Positions 25,422-34,776 of a stretch of DNA of 64,000 nt are shown piece after piece (the stretch's first letter is position 1; each line of letters starts with the position of its first letter). The position numbers and the translations under genes are program-made. The notes beneath the pieces were generated by a model that had not been told where the DNA came from, ran no database searches, and saw only the letters and a program-made list of their open reading frames with translations. Source of the DNA: Lachnospiraceae bacterium. GTDB lineage: Bacteria > Bacillota > Clostridia > Lachnospirales > Lachnospiraceae. Location of the stretch: positions 124,001 to 188,000 of the forward strand of contig CAJTDL010000005.1 of NCBI GenBank assembly GCA_910575035.1. The letters are read 5' to 3'.

Positions 25422-27254
25422 ATGAGCAGATTATCCGTAATTTCCACCGACAAAGTAAATTCCACCACCGAGAAGCTGATGAAGGAATTTACCCAGCGAA
25501 TTATCGCAAACCCGCCTGGTGTCTGTCCTGTGGACATGCAGCTGGCATTTTTAAAGGTTTGCCACGCGCAGACCTGCGGGAAATGCGTCCCCTGCCGTAC
25601 TGGCCTAGGGATTTTAGAGGAGCTTTTAGAAAGCGTTTTAGACAATACTGCCACTATGGAAACATTAGATCTGATCGAGCATGCAGCCACAAACATTAAA
25701 AATTCTGCTGACTGTGCTATTGGTTTTGAATCTGCCCGCATGGTGCTGGCAGGTTTAGAAGGTTTCAAGGAAGACTACCTTTCCCATGTAAAGGAACATC
25801 AGTGTACCGGAACCTTTGAACAGCCAATCCCCTGCGTAACCCTCTGTCCCGCAAATGTAGACATCCCAGGCTATATCGCATTGGCTGGCGAAGGGCGCTG
25901 TGAAGACGCTGTGCGCCTGATCCGCAAGGATAACCCTTTCCCCACCGCCTGCGCTTTGATTTGCGAGCATCCTTGTGAGGCAAGGTGCCGCCGGAACATG
26001 ATTGATGATTCCATCAATATCCGCGGAATCAAGCACTATGTAATGGACAAGGCATGTGCCAGTGAAGTGCCTGTTCCCGCCTGTGCAGAATCCACTGGCA
26101 GAAAGGTGGCCATTATTGGAGGCGGGCCTTCCGGGCTGACAGCGGCATACTTCCTGCAGCTTATGGGGCATCAGGCCACTGTTTTTGAGGAAAAGGCACA
26201 GTTAGGCGGCATGCTCCGTTATGGCATACCTAATTACCGTTTTCCAAGGGAACGGCTGGACGAAGACATCAACGCAATACTTTCCACAGGGGTAGAGGTA
26301 AGGCAGAACGTCCGGATTGGCACAGAGGAATTAGAGGATATCAACCGTACATACGACGCCATCTATATTGCCATCGGTGCCCATGCAGAAAAGAAGCTGT
26401 ACTTAGAAGGCGAGGACAGCCAGCATGTAGTGTCTGCCGTCGAAATGCTCCGTGAGATTGGCGATGGCAAATATCCGGATTTCACAGGAAAGCGGGTAAT
26501 CGTGGTAGGCGGCGGCAACGTAGCTATGGACTGTGCAAGGACAGCCATCCGCTCTAATGCTAAGACTGTCAGCATCGTCTACCGTAGGCGGAAAGAAGAT
26601 ATGACGGCGCTGCCAGCAGAGGTAGAGGGCGCAATCGCAGAGGGCATTGAGCTTTTAACCTTAAAAGCCCCGCTGCGGATTGAGGCAGACGAGGAAGGCA
26701 AAGCCAGGGCTCTATGGGTGCAGCCTCAGATTATTGGCCAGGTAAGGGGAGGCAGGCCATCCCCACGCAAGGCAGACAAAGCGGAAGAACGTCTGGAATG
26801 TGACATTATCCTTATGGCCGTAGGGCAGGATATTATCTCCAAGCCCTTTGCGCAGGCCGGGATCGCTACAAACCGTGGCCAATTACAGGCAGATGCCTCT
26901 GGCGCATTAAACCGGGTAGGCATGTATGCCGGCGGCGACTGTGTGTCCGGGCCTGCCACTGTGATCAAGGCTATTGCGGCCGGCAAGGTAGCTGCTGCTA
27001 ATATTGACGAGTTCCTGGGCTTTAGCCATATGATTTCTGTAGATGTGGAAATCCCAGAGCCGCTGTTGAATGACAAAATCCCATGCGGCCGCGTGAACCT
27101 GGGAGAAAAGGAATCCTGGGCCAGGAAAGACAATTTTGAAGGTATCGAATATACCATGAGCGATGAAGAAGCGTATCAGGAAGCAAGCCGGTGCCTGCGG
27201 TGTGACCGCCACGGATGCGGCGTATTGAGAGGAGGCAGACAAGACAGATGGTAA
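25422..27254 (+). CDS. GltD-like FAD/Fe-S oxidoreductase subunit fused to a NuoF-type 4Fe-4S domain
   Basis: The 610-residue protein combines an N-terminal NADH_4Fe-4S segment as at the end of NuoF (CGKCVPCRTG, about residues 52-61), a cluster-binding region of GltD/dihydropyrimidine-dehydrogenase type (CVTLCPANVDIPGY, CALICEHPCEARC), an FAD site (VAIIGGGPSGLTAAYFL, about 227) and an NAD(P) site (VIVVGGGNVAMDCARTA, about 360), and ends with a CLRCDRHGC cysteine group. It lacks the NuoF flavin domain. The hydrogenase gene overlaps its end by 7 bases. It probably moves electrons between NAD(P)H and the [FeFe] hydrogenase, perhaps with ferredoxin; bifurcation is not shown by the sequence. Confidence 0.88.
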   Translation: MSRLSVISTDKVNSTTEKLMKEFTQRIIANPPGVCPVDMQLAFLKVCHAQTCGKCVPCRTGLGILEELLESVLDNTATMETLDLIEHAATNIKNSADCAIGFESARMVLAGLEGFKEDYLSHVKEHQCTGTFEQPIPCVTLCPANVDIPGYIALAGEGRCEDAVRLIRKDNPFPTACALICEHPCEARCRRNMIDDSINIRGIKHYVMDKACASEVPVPACAESTGRKVAIIGGGPSGLTAAYFLQLMGHQATVFEEKAQLGGMLRYGIPNYRFPRERLDEDINAILSTGVEVRQNVRIGTEELEDINRTYDAIYIAIGAHAEKKLYLEGEDSQHVVSAVEMLREIGDGKYPDFTGKRVIVVGGGNVAMDCARTAIRSNAKTVSIVYRRRKEDMTALPAEVEGAIAEGIELLTLKAPLRIEADEEGKARALWVQPQIIGQVRGGRPSPRKADKAEERLECDIILMAVGQDIISKPFAQAGIATNRGQLQADASGALNRVGMYAGGDCVSGPATVIKAIAAGKVAAANIDEFLGFSHMISVDVEIPEPLLNDKIPCGRVNLGEKESWARKDNFEGIEYTMSDEEAYQEASRCLRCDRHGCGVLRGGRQDRW

Positions 27255-29008
27255 ATGTGACGATAGACCACAAAAAAATACAGGTGCCGGAGGGCACAAC
27301 GATTTTAAAAGCTGCTGCGGCTGCCGGCGTTGAGATACCCACGCTTTGCTTTTTGAAAGATTTAAATGAAATTGGCGCCTGCCGCATCTGTTGTGTGGAG
27401 ATAGAGGGGAAGGAAACCCTGGTATCCTCCTGTAATACTAAGGTAGAGGAAGGCATGGTGGTCTACACCAGCAGCCTGAAGGCTCATTACGCCCGGCGGA
27501 TGAACCTGCAGATTATTCTCTCCCAACATGATTTCCGTTGTGCCGCCTGCAAGAGAAACGGAAGCTGCTCCCTGCAGAAAATTTGCGCGGACATGAATAT
27601 CAATGACGTGCCCTTCCAGCAGGATTATGAGAAAAATGAGTGGGATCCCCATTTCCCGTTAATTCGGAATGCCGGCAAATGCATCAAATGCATGCGGTGT
27701 GTGCAGATCTGCGACAAGGTACAGTCTTTGGGTATTTGGGATATCATCAATACAGGCAAGCGTACCAGCGTAGGCGTGTCAAATATGCAGAAAATCGCAG
27801 AGTCTGACTGTGCCGTGTGCGGGCAATGCATTACCCACTGCCCCACAGGCGCATTGCAGGAGCGGGATGACGTCCGCAAGGTTATGGATGCCATCAATGA
27901 CCCGGAAAAGATCGTTGTGGCGCAGATTGCGCCGGCTGTGCGGGCAGCCTGGGGCGAAGGACTGGGCCTGCCTGAGGAGATGGCAACAGAAAAGCGTATG
28001 GCAGCGGCAGCCCGTGCTTTGGGCATAGATTATGTCTTTGACACCAATTTCAGCGCTGACCTGACAATTATGGAAGAGGCCAATGAGTTCCTGGAACGGC
28101 TGGCTCACCGGGATGAATACCAGTGGCCTATGTACACCTCCTGCTGTCCGGGATGGGTGCGTTTCCTCAAATCCCAGTATCCAGGTATGGTGAAGCAGCT
28201 CTCTACCGCAAAATCACCCCAGCAGATGTTCGGCGCCGTAGCCAAATCCTATTTTGCCCAGAAGGTTCTGGATGTGGATCCAGGGAAGATTTTCTGCGTA
28301 TCCATTATGCCATGTACAGCAAAGAAGGCAGAATGCGCACTGCCAAATATGAATGACGCAGGGGCAGGCCCAGACGTGGATGCGGTATTGACCACAAGGG
28401 AATTTGACCGGATGCTCCGTTCCGAGCTGATCAGCCCTGCCAACCTGGAGGAAGAAGGGTTTGACTCCCCCTTAGGCACAGGATCCGGCGCAGCCGTTAT
28501 CTTCGGTGCAACGGGAGGCGTGATGGAGGCCGCTTTGCGGACTGCCTATTATGCATTGAACAAAGAAAATCCAAAGCCAGACCTGTTTCAGGCAGTGCGC
28601 GGGTTAGACGGCATACGGGTAGCAGGCCTTGAGATTGCCGGAGTGCCGCTTCGGGCCGCTGTAGCCCATGGCCTTGGAAACGCCAGGAAGCTTATGGAAA
28701 AGATCCAGGCTGGCGAAGCGGAGTATGATTTCGTGGAAGTCATGGCATGCCCTGGCGGCTGCGCTGGCGGCGGTGGGCAGCCGATTACGGAAGGACGCGA
28801 AATGGCCGGGGAACGCGGAGCCAAGCTGTACCAGCTGGATACAGAGAACCCGCTCCGATTCTCCCATGAGAACCCGTCTGTGATTGTGCTTTATGACCAG
28901 TATTTAGAGAAGCCTTTATCCCATAAGGCTCATGAATTGCTGCATACAGATCATACGGCATGGGCTATGGCTTCTGAAAAAACAAAAAATAGATTTAATA
29001 AAGTTTAG
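27248..29008 (+). CDS. [FeFe] hydrogenase catalytic subunit
   Basis: The 586-residue protein has an N-terminal 2Fe-2S domain (CFLKDLNEIGACRICCVE), a His-ligated 4Fe-4S motif (HDFRCAACKRNGSC), two ferredoxin-type clusters (CIKCMRCVQIC, CAVCGQCITHCP) and the full H-cluster set: TSCCPGWVRF, MPCTAKKAEC and MACPGGCAGGGGQP. The short C-terminal small-subunit region is present. It catalyses reversible proton reduction to H2. I take the ATG at 27248 (MVNVTIDHKK) because it begins the ferredoxin fold and has AGGAGG 12 bases upstream; the frame also opens at 27215. Linkage with a GltD-like partner recalls the glutamate-synthase-linked [FeFe] group. No maturases (hydEFG) are in the window. Confidence 0.96.
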   Translation: MVNVTIDHKKIQVPEGTTILKAAAAAGVEIPTLCFLKDLNEIGACRICCVEIEGKETLVSSCNTKVEEGMVVYTSSLKAHYARRMNLQIILSQHDFRCAACKRNGSCSLQKICADMNINDVPFQQDYEKNEWDPHFPLIRNAGKCIKCMRCVQICDKVQSLGIWDIINTGKRTSVGVSNMQKIAESDCAVCGQCITHCPTGALQERDDVRKVMDAINDPEKIVVAQIAPAVRAAWGEGLGLPEEMATEKRMAAAARALGIDYVFDTNFSADLTIMEEANEFLERLAHRDEYQWPMYTSCCPGWVRFLKSQYPGMVKQLSTAKSPQQMFGAVAKSYFAQKVLDVDPGKIFCVSIMPCTAKKAECALPNMNDAGAGPDVDAVLTTREFDRMLRSELISPANLEEEGFDSPLGTGSGAAVIFGATGGVMEAALRTAYYALNKENPKPDLFQAVRGLDGIRVAGLEIAGVPLRAAVAHGLGNARKLMEKIQAGEAEYDFVEVMACPGGCAGGGGQPITEGREMAGERGAKLYQLDTENPLRFSHENPSVIVLYDQYLEKPLSHKAHELLHTDHTAWAMASEKTKNRFNKV

Positions 29009-29064
29009 ATAAAACAAAAATTAAATTTAATAAATATAGATTTAATAAATATAGATTTAATAAA

Positions 29065-29094
29065 AGCCCCAAAGGTAACACTTTGGGGCTTTTT
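29065..29094 (+). terminator. Terminator of the hydrogenase operon
   Basis: AGCCCCAAAG pairs with CTTTGGGGCT (10 bp, 6-base loop) followed by TTTT. It is preceded by A/T-rich repeats of ATAGATTTAATAAA from the last codons onward. Confidence 0.9.
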
Positions 29095-29138
29095 CGCTGT
29101 CCTGTATGTGATGTCCATTTTATCCCATATAAAATCTT

Positions 29139-29246
29139 ATAAAGAAATCCATATTGTATCTGGATTCTCTTGTTCAATGCTACTTAGTAATCTTATACAA
29201 AATCCCATAAAGAAATCCGTATTGTATCTGGATTCTCTTGTTCAAT
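29139..29246. repeat. 68-bp-period tandem duplication of a gene 3' end
   Basis: The 40-base block 29207-29246, part of the 3' coding end of the gene at 29193-29810, recurs at 29139-29178 with one substitution, downstream of that gene's stop. The duplicate has no open frame of its own. Confidence 0.85.
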
Positions 29247-29810
29247 ACCGCTTATACCATAAACAGACGAACATTTTCTTCTATACTTTTTTCCGTACTT
29301 TGTTATTCCAATGGAGTTGATAGAATCTACAATCTCGGAAAATTGCATCAAGGTTGGATTGCCATCTGCATAGCACAGAATGTCCTTTAATGATACGCCT
29401 ATTTCTTTTATCCATTCTGTAACCTCATGCTTCGCATTCTGTAAATTAAATATTTTACTATGAAAGGTGCATGGTTTTTGGAACAGTGGCCTGAAGTCAT
29501 AAAAATACAGTTTTATCAACTGTTTTGGGGCTTTCAGCATCTTTGCCATCTGGCATATAAAAACTTTTTTATCCTTTTCACCACAGCAGATCCGATAGTC
29601 CGTCCTGCCAGGTTCATCACAGTACCTATTTGTGCTAAATATAACATAACCCTCATCTAATATATCCATAATATAGCCATACTTATTTAATGCTTCTGCA
29701 TCCCGTGCTGGAAACCAATGATCTACGCCGTATATTGTGCCCTCCGCCCATTCTGCGCCTATGACAGCAATCAAATCCCTGTCACCACAATTCACCTGTA
29801 TATCTAACAT
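29193..29810 (-). CDS. Hypothetical protein of 205 residues
   Basis: I do not recognise this protein. It is soluble, with no signal peptide or membrane segment, moderately rich in aromatic residues and cysteine (RICCGEKDKK, ICQMAKML, CYADGNPTL). The start ATG at 29810 lies 7 bases after the stop of the preceding gene, so the two form a pair. It follows the acylation/transport operon in the same direction but could be an independent cassette. Its 3' end has been tandemly duplicated downstream. Confidence 0.6.
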   Translation of the reverse strand: MLDIQVNCGDRDLIAVIGAEWAEGTIYGVDHWFPARDAEALNKYGYIMDILDEGYVIFSTNRYCDEPGRTDYRICCGEKDKKVFICQMAKMLKAPKQLIKLYFYDFRPLFQKPCTFHSKIFNLQNAKHEVTEWIKEIGVSLKDILCYADGNPTLMQFSEIVDSINSIGITKYGKKYRRKCSSVYGISGIEQENPDTIRISLWDFV

Positions 29811-29817
29811 AACCCGT

Positions 29818-30468
29818 TTATCCTATCCTTTCAAAGGATGCCGTATGATACTGGTATAGGTATCCCCTATAATTGAAACAGCTATACCCACCAGACGATC
29901 TGCGCCGTGGAGCTCCATTTCCAATGATAATCAGGTATTCTTCGTCAGCATCCCTATCAAATGCCGCTATCCGCCGCATCCATTTCGCAATATAGGACAG
30001 CTTTTCTAATTCCTTGCCCTCTCTCTCATCACAATGATTATATGTGATTACCACCTTGAGCGGACATCTTATATGGACTAACTTGGCCACCTCGTCCATC
30101 CAATCCCTTTTGCTGTTTTCATGTTCCACTGCGATTTTTAAATCCCAAAAATGCCTGTTCAGAGCCACTTTTTCTGCCTCGTTCTTTGGAATCTCCATAT
30201 ATCTGTGCTGGTACCCAATCGTATCAATCCTAAAGTACTCATGCTGCGCAACCAGATGCTCCGTTTTATCGTCAGTATAGGCATCCTGAATGATACTGTG
30301 TACGATATTCTTATTCACTAATTCTGTATAGACGCGCTCCATATTTCTGTAAACTTCAAAATATGTTTTTCCCAGGGCTTCTGGATAAGACACTGCCTGC
30401 CCTTTTAGGATAATATTATTCTCTTTCGCACGGTCTGTAAATTCCCTGTAAAATTCATTTGCATCCAT
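29818..30468 (-). CDS. Hypothetical protein with a possible PD-(D/E)XK-like core
   Basis: The 216-residue product (start MDANEFYREF) is soluble. A central segment WDLKIAVEHENSKRDWMDEV followed by CPLKVVITYNHC resembles the acidic strand-and-helix core of some PD-(D/E)XK nuclease-like proteins, but no complete motif can be claimed. A frame from 30633 would overlap the end of the ATPase gene by 145 bases, so I take the ATG at 30468, 20 bases after that gene; the ribosome binding site (AGAAAG) is weak. The tandem pair with the 205-residue protein is the only functional clue. Confidence 0.55.
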   Translation of the reverse strand: MDANEFYREFTDRAKENNIILKGQAVSYPEALGKTYFEVYRNMERVYTELVNKNIVHSIIQDAYTDDKTEHLVAQHEYFRIDTIGYQHRYMEIPKNEAEKVALNRHFWDLKIAVEHENSKRDWMDEVAKLVHIRCPLKVVITYNHCDEREGKELEKLSYIAKWMRRIAAFDRDADEEYLIIIGNGAPRRRSSGGYSCFNYRGYLYQYHTASFERIG

Positions 30469-30487
30469 CACACTTATCTTTCTAAAC

Positions 30488-31246
30488 TCACTGGTACAAT
30501 GCGCTGTGCAGCCTTTCCCAGGTAGCCCCATACCCTTCTGAGGCTGGCGTGACAGGCTTTTCAATACGGTTTTTTTCATCCACAACGATTTTCCCTTCCT
30601 GAGCCAGCACAAGGATCCTTGTCCCCAGCACAATTGCTTCTTGGATATTGTGGGTGATAAATATAATAGTACATTTTTCTTCCAGCGAAATGCGCATTAG
30701 CTCATCCTGCAGCTCATTCCGGGTCATTGCATCCAGAGCCGCAAAGGGCTCGTCCATTAAAATAATTTCTGGCTTCAATGCCAGCGCCTTAGCAATGGCC
30801 ACCCGCTGTTTCATTCCTCCAGACAGCTGGTAGGGATAATATTTCTCATACCCTGAAAGCTTCACCTTTTGCAGCACATCTTCGCTCCGTTCCTTTAGCA
30901 TGGCCTTATCACGGATTCCCTGGCGCTTCAGAGGGTACTGTATATTTTTTTCCACCGTCTTCCAGGGAAACAGTTGGTTAAAATCCTGAAACACCATGAT
31001 CCTGTCTGTCCCAGGCAGCCTGCGCTCCTGGCCATTGACCAACACGCTACCTTCATACCCTTCAAATCCGGCAATGCACCGCAGCAGCGTCGTCTTCCCG
31101 CAGCCGGAAGGGCCCAGTATGCATAGGAACTCATTCCTGGCTACCTGAAGGCTGACATCCTTCAAGACGTCTTTCTCATTATCTGTATTCGCGTCAAAGA
31201 CTTTCGATAAATTCTGTACTTCTAAAATAGCTTCTTCCTTCTTCAT
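30488..31246 (-). CDS. ABC importer ATPase, SsuB/TauB type
   Basis: The 252-residue ATPase has Walker A GPSGCGKTTLL (about residues 38-48), Q-loop VFQDFNQLFPW, signature LSGGMKQRVAIA, Walker B EIILMDEPFAALD and switch His in FITHNI, the pattern of nitrate/sulfonate/taurine-type importers. The ATG at 31246 overlaps the permease stop (ATGA) and has GGGGGA upstream; a longer start at 31276 is not needed. It is the last gene of the transporter part of the acylation operon. Confidence 0.93.
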   Translation of the reverse strand: MKKEEAILEVQNLSKVFDANTDNEKDVLKDVSLQVARNEFLCILGPSGCGKTTLLRCIAGFEGYEGSVLVNGQERRLPGTDRIMVFQDFNQLFPWKTVEKNIQYPLKRQGIRDKAMLKERSEDVLQKVKLSGYEKYYPYQLSGGMKQRVAIAKALALKPEIILMDEPFAALDAMTRNELQDELMRISLEEKCTIIFITHNIQEAIVLGTRILVLAQEGKIVVDEKNRIEKPVTPASEGYGATWERLHSALYQ

Positions 31247-32049
31247 CTTGACATCCCCCATTTTTTTACCGTACATTTTTCAATAGGGGACAGCACCCCA
31301 TACTGTACCACTAGGCCAATGATAATAATCACCACCAGCGTGGCATACATTTCCGCATTGTTCATATTGGTACGCATTTGGTTGATAAACAGGCCGATGC
31401 CTGGGCAGGAGGCCACGCCGAAAATCATTTCTGCGCTGATAAGCCCTCTCCAGGCTCTCGCCCATCCTACCTTCAGGCCAGATACAATGTAAGAGGTAGC
31501 TGCTGGTATGTATACGCCCCACAGCAGGGATGCCCCCTTCAGCCCCATATTTTGCCCTGCTTCAATATAGATCCTGGGAACTGCCAAAAAGCCATCCAGC
31601 ACATTCCTGGCCATTGGCCACAGCACTGCATGGATTACCAAAAATACGATTACCCCTGGCTTTACCCCAAATATAATAATTACCACCGGCAGCAATGCCA
31701 CTCCTGGCAGCAGGTCAAAGACTGAAATCACCAGATTGCAGATATCATAAAAGACCCTGCTCACCATGGAAAGCCCTGATAATAAAAATGCCAGGATAAT
31801 CCCAATCAAAAGCCCTTCCAACAAAAGCCGCATAGAGTTCCCAATATATACCCATAGCGACATTCCTGCATACCCCTGTACGAAATTCTTGACAAGCGCC
31901 CCTCCAATCACCTCTAAAGAGGGAAAAATCAATTCTGATTTCTCCCCCATCATCCCAGATTTAGCCACATACTCCCACAGCCCCAAAAACGCCGCCACAA
32001 ATATGACCCGTGCAGCCAGAGTATGTGCCCACCTTTTTTTATCTTCCAT
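31243..32049 (-). CDS. ABC importer permease, SsuC/TauC type
   Basis: The 268-residue protein has about six membrane segments and the cytoplasmic coupling motif EAGQNMGLKGASLLWGVYIP (about residues 165-185) of BPD-type permeases. It forms the channel for the SsuA-like lipoprotein encoded upstream. It overlaps the ATPase gene by 4 bases and is separated from the lipoprotein gene by 121 bases with no clear promoter. Confidence 0.92.
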   Translation of the reverse strand: MEDKKRWAHTLAARVIFVAAFLGLWEYVAKSGMMGEKSELIFPSLEVIGGALVKNFVQGYAGMSLWVYIGNSMRLLLEGLLIGIILAFLLSGLSMVSRVFYDICNLVISVFDLLPGVALLPVVIIIFGVKPGVIVFLVIHAVLWPMARNVLDGFLAVPRIYIEAGQNMGLKGASLLWGVYIPAATSYIVSGLKVGWARAWRGLISAEMIFGVASCPGIGLFINQMRTNMNNAEMYATLVVIIIIGLVVQYGVLSPIEKCTVKKWGMSR

Positions 32050-32170
32050 AATAACCCATTCTCTCTTTCCTGCCTATGCCATAAGCCTTTCTTCCATTTC
32101 CATAACATTAACTGCATTTAGCTGTATTTCATCCGCTTTTTACAAGCCGTTTACAAAATGCGGTGCAGCA

Positions 32171-33259
32171 TCAGTCCCCTTTTACATTTTCAAACACCAG
32201 ATCCTCATAGCTTCCTGGCGCTTCCTCAATAAATTCTGTCCGTGCCATAAAGGAAGCCAGTTCAAACAGCCCCTTCGTTTCTATGGTATACTTGCTTTTC
32301 TGGATATAAGCCAATTCATCCTCTTCACTGTTCCCGTCAAATTCACAGGTAATTTTTGCTGCTTCTTCCGGGCTGTTATTCATAAAGTCTACAGCCTCTG
32401 CAATGGCGTCACACAGCACCTGGTACAATTCCGGATTGTTATCATGCATCCTCTCAGATGCTACGCCCACAATAAAGGAGCCGTCTACGCCCCAGGCTTC
32501 CGCCACGTCCATGATCTCATGCAGGTTCCCTTCTTCCCGCTCCTTAAAGATATAAGGGCTGGAGGTCAAATGGCAGGATACATTTCCGCTCTCCAAGGCT
32601 GCCATGCCGTCTGGATGGGCCATGGCCACAATATTGGAATCCAGCGCATGAGGGTCATACCCTGCATTCTCTAAAGCCATTGCCAGTAAGATATGCTGGA
32701 AGCTTCCGATATTTACCAACGCAATCTGGTTACTGCTCCCAATCAGATCCTCAAAGGATTGGATACGGTCGTCATTAGTCATGATCCCGTGCTCCTGGCC
32801 GGAAAGGTTCGTAAAGATCTTATACCCAACGCCCTTCATAACGCCTGTAACTGCAGGCCCAACGCCCATAAACCCGGCGTCAATACTGCCAGCGGAAATC
32901 CCTGTATTGATATCTGCCCCAGAGCTCATCTGATTCCAGGTGACCGTCACTTTATTTCCAGTTGCCTCTTCATAGGCTTTCTCAATCAATTCCTGTTCCT
33001 TTACAATACTCAAAGGCGCATATGCAAGCCCATACTGGTATGCAATATTCAGCGTGGCTTCCTCTCCACCCGTGTTGTCTGCGTCCTGGTTCCCTCCATC
33101 TGCCTCATCCTCTGCCGCCTGGCTGCCTGTGCTGTCTTCAGCCTGTCCTTGCGCTGCCTGGTTCCCAGATGTTTTCTGTGCCTGCCCGCTATTCCCACAG
33201 CCGGCAGCCATCACTGTAATACCTAAACAAATTGCTAATAACCTTACATACTTTTTCAT
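32171..33259 (-). CDS. SsuA/NMT1-like substrate-binding lipoprotein
   Basis: The 362-residue product has a lipoprotein signal peptide with lipobox VMAAGC, an acidic Gln/Asp/Gly-rich linker to about residue 68 and an SBP domain (LNIAYQYGLAYAPLSIV, then GSIDAGFMGVGPAV). This class binds sulfonates, nitrate, pyrimidine precursors or aromatic carboxylates; the ligand here is unknown. It starts 10 bases after the ligase stop, showing it belongs to the same transcript as the acylation genes, which is the striking feature of this locus. Confidence 0.9.
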   Translation of the reverse strand: MKKYVRLLAICLGITVMAAGCGNSGQAQKTSGNQAAQGQAEDSTGSQAAEDEADGGNQDADNTGGEEATLNIAYQYGLAYAPLSIVKEQELIEKAYEEATGNKVTVTWNQMSSGADINTGISAGSIDAGFMGVGPAVTGVMKGVGYKIFTNLSGQEHGIMTNDDRIQSFEDLIGSSNQIALVNIGSFQHILLAMALENAGYDPHALDSNIVAMAHPDGMAALESGNVSCHLTSSPYIFKEREEGNLHEIMDVAEAWGVDGSFIVGVASERMHDNNPELYQVLCDAIAEAVDFMNNSPEEAAKITCEFDGNSEEDELAYIQKSKYTIETKGLFELASFMARTEFIEEAPGSYEDLVFENVKGD

Positions 33260-33269
33260 AATACATTCC

Positions 33270-34739
33270 CTAACCTTTCTCTGCTAATTTCCGTCTCTGT
33301 ACCTTGCCATTGTAAGTACGCGGAATCTCATCAATCACTTCAATTTCCTTGGGCATTTTATTTGCATTGATGCATTTTTTCAAAAAATCAAACATATCTT
33401 TTTTCTGAAATGCCTCTTTATCCCGAACCACCACAAACAGCTTGGGCACCTGCCCAGACAGCTTGTCCTCTTTGGCTACGCATGCGCAGTCCAGGACTTC
33501 CTTATATTTCCGTGCGCTTTCTTCAATCTCCTCCGGCGCAATTTTAATCCCCTTATAATTGATGATGTCATCCTTTCTGCCCTGCATATAGACATACCCA
33601 TCCTCATCTATATACCCCAGGTCATTGGTATAAACATAGCCGCCCTGCATAACCTTTTGGGTCAGCTCTGGCTGTTTCCAGTAGCCTTTCATATTCATAG
33701 CTCCTGCCGTCGCCAAAAGCCCCATATGCTCTTTGGAAGACTCTATGGGGCTCCTTCCCTCATCTGTAACCAAAAACGTGGCGTTTTTGGTAGGCTTCCC
33801 GATACACCCTGCCCTGCCCCTTTCCTTGTTAAAATCTAGGACACAGGTTCTGCCAGATTCTGTGGAGCCATAAAAATTATAAAGCCGTGTATTGGGAAAA
33901 AGGGAAATCAGTATTTCTTTCACATGTTCCTGCAATGCCTCTGTCCCAACTTGTATGTAGTCCATCTGTCGGCTGATTTCCGCCAGCTTCCCCTTTGCAA
34001 GCTGATGCAGGACTGTCACTGCGCTGGGGGAAATATCCATAGATGTAACATGGTATTTTTCCAAAAGGGCAAAAATCTGTTTTACCCAGGAAACACCCTC
34101 TGTCAGCACCACGGCGCTTCCATTGAGCATATTGGCATAACAGCATCTCAATCCATGGGAATGGCTTAAAGGCAGCGGGATCCATTCCACATTGCCTTCC
34201 TTCATTTCTGTGCCGTATTTTACATTTTCTGCAAGGGCAATATTGTTGCTGTTGGTTACCTCAATCCCCTTGGAGGCGCCCGTTGTCCCAGTGGTATAGA
34301 GGATCTCGGCCGTATCCTCTTTGGCAGGGAAAACCCATCCTTCCTGTTCTCCCTGTGCCCCTTCCTCCTGAAGCAAGGTTTCCCCTGCTGTCATTTTCAC
34401 AGGCAGCTCATAGGCTGTATGGCATAAAAACAGCCTGGCGTCCGTATCCTTCCAAATTTTCTCCACACGGTCTGCGGATGCCCTGTGCTCCACAGGCACA
34501 AAAACTGCCCCACAGAGCTCACAGGCAAAATCACAGATCAAAAACTCTGCGTCCTGCGTACATTCCACCATAACGCAGTCCCCTTTTTGGATTCCCATCC
34601 CTTTCATCCTGCAGGCAGCTGCCTTTGCCAGCCTCCATACATCACCATAGGTATAGGCTCCCTTCTTGTCAGCCGCGCAAAGCCCCTCCGGCTTCTTATC
34701 CGCATGGCTTGCCACAATTTCCACTATTGACTCATGCAT
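33270..34739 (-). CDS. Adenylate-forming acyl ligase (ANL family)
   Basis: The 489-residue enzyme has the P-loop ILYTTGTTGASKGIE (about residues 155-170), the A5-type motif YNFYGSTESGRT, the A7/A8 region YTNDLGYIDEDGYVYMQGR and the C-terminal catalytic lysine in RTYNGKVQRRKL. It activates a carboxylate as an acyl-AMP and, given the neighbouring carrier protein, probably loads it on that carrier. The motifs look more like CoA/fatty-acid ligases than D-alanine ligase DltA, so the substrate is unknown. The start at 34739 has GGGAGGGAG upstream; the longer frame from 34895 adds sequence overlapping the previous gene. Confidence 0.88.
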   Translation of the reverse strand: MHESIVEIVASHADKKPEGLCAADKKGAYTYGDVWRLAKAAACRMKGMGIQKGDCVMVECTQDAEFLICDFACELCGAVFVPVEHRASADRVEKIWKDTDARLFLCHTAYELPVKMTAGETLLQEEGAQGEQEGWVFPAKEDTAEILYTTGTTGASKGIEVTNSNNIALAENVKYGTEMKEGNVEWIPLPLSHSHGLRCCYANMLNGSAVVLTEGVSWVKQIFALLEKYHVTSMDISPSAVTVLHQLAKGKLAEISRQMDYIQVGTEALQEHVKEILISLFPNTRLYNFYGSTESGRTCVLDFNKERGRAGCIGKPTKNATFLVTDEGRSPIESSKEHMGLLATAGAMNMKGYWKQPELTQKVMQGGYVYTNDLGYIDEDGYVYMQGRKDDIINYKGIKIAPEEIEESARKYKEVLDCACVAKEDKLSGQVPKLFVVVRDKEAFQKKDMFDFLKKCINANKMPKEIEVIDEIPRTYNGKVQRRKLAEKG

Positions 34740-34776
34740 GTTCTCCCTCCCTGTGCCTATTGTAGTTTTTCTAAGC

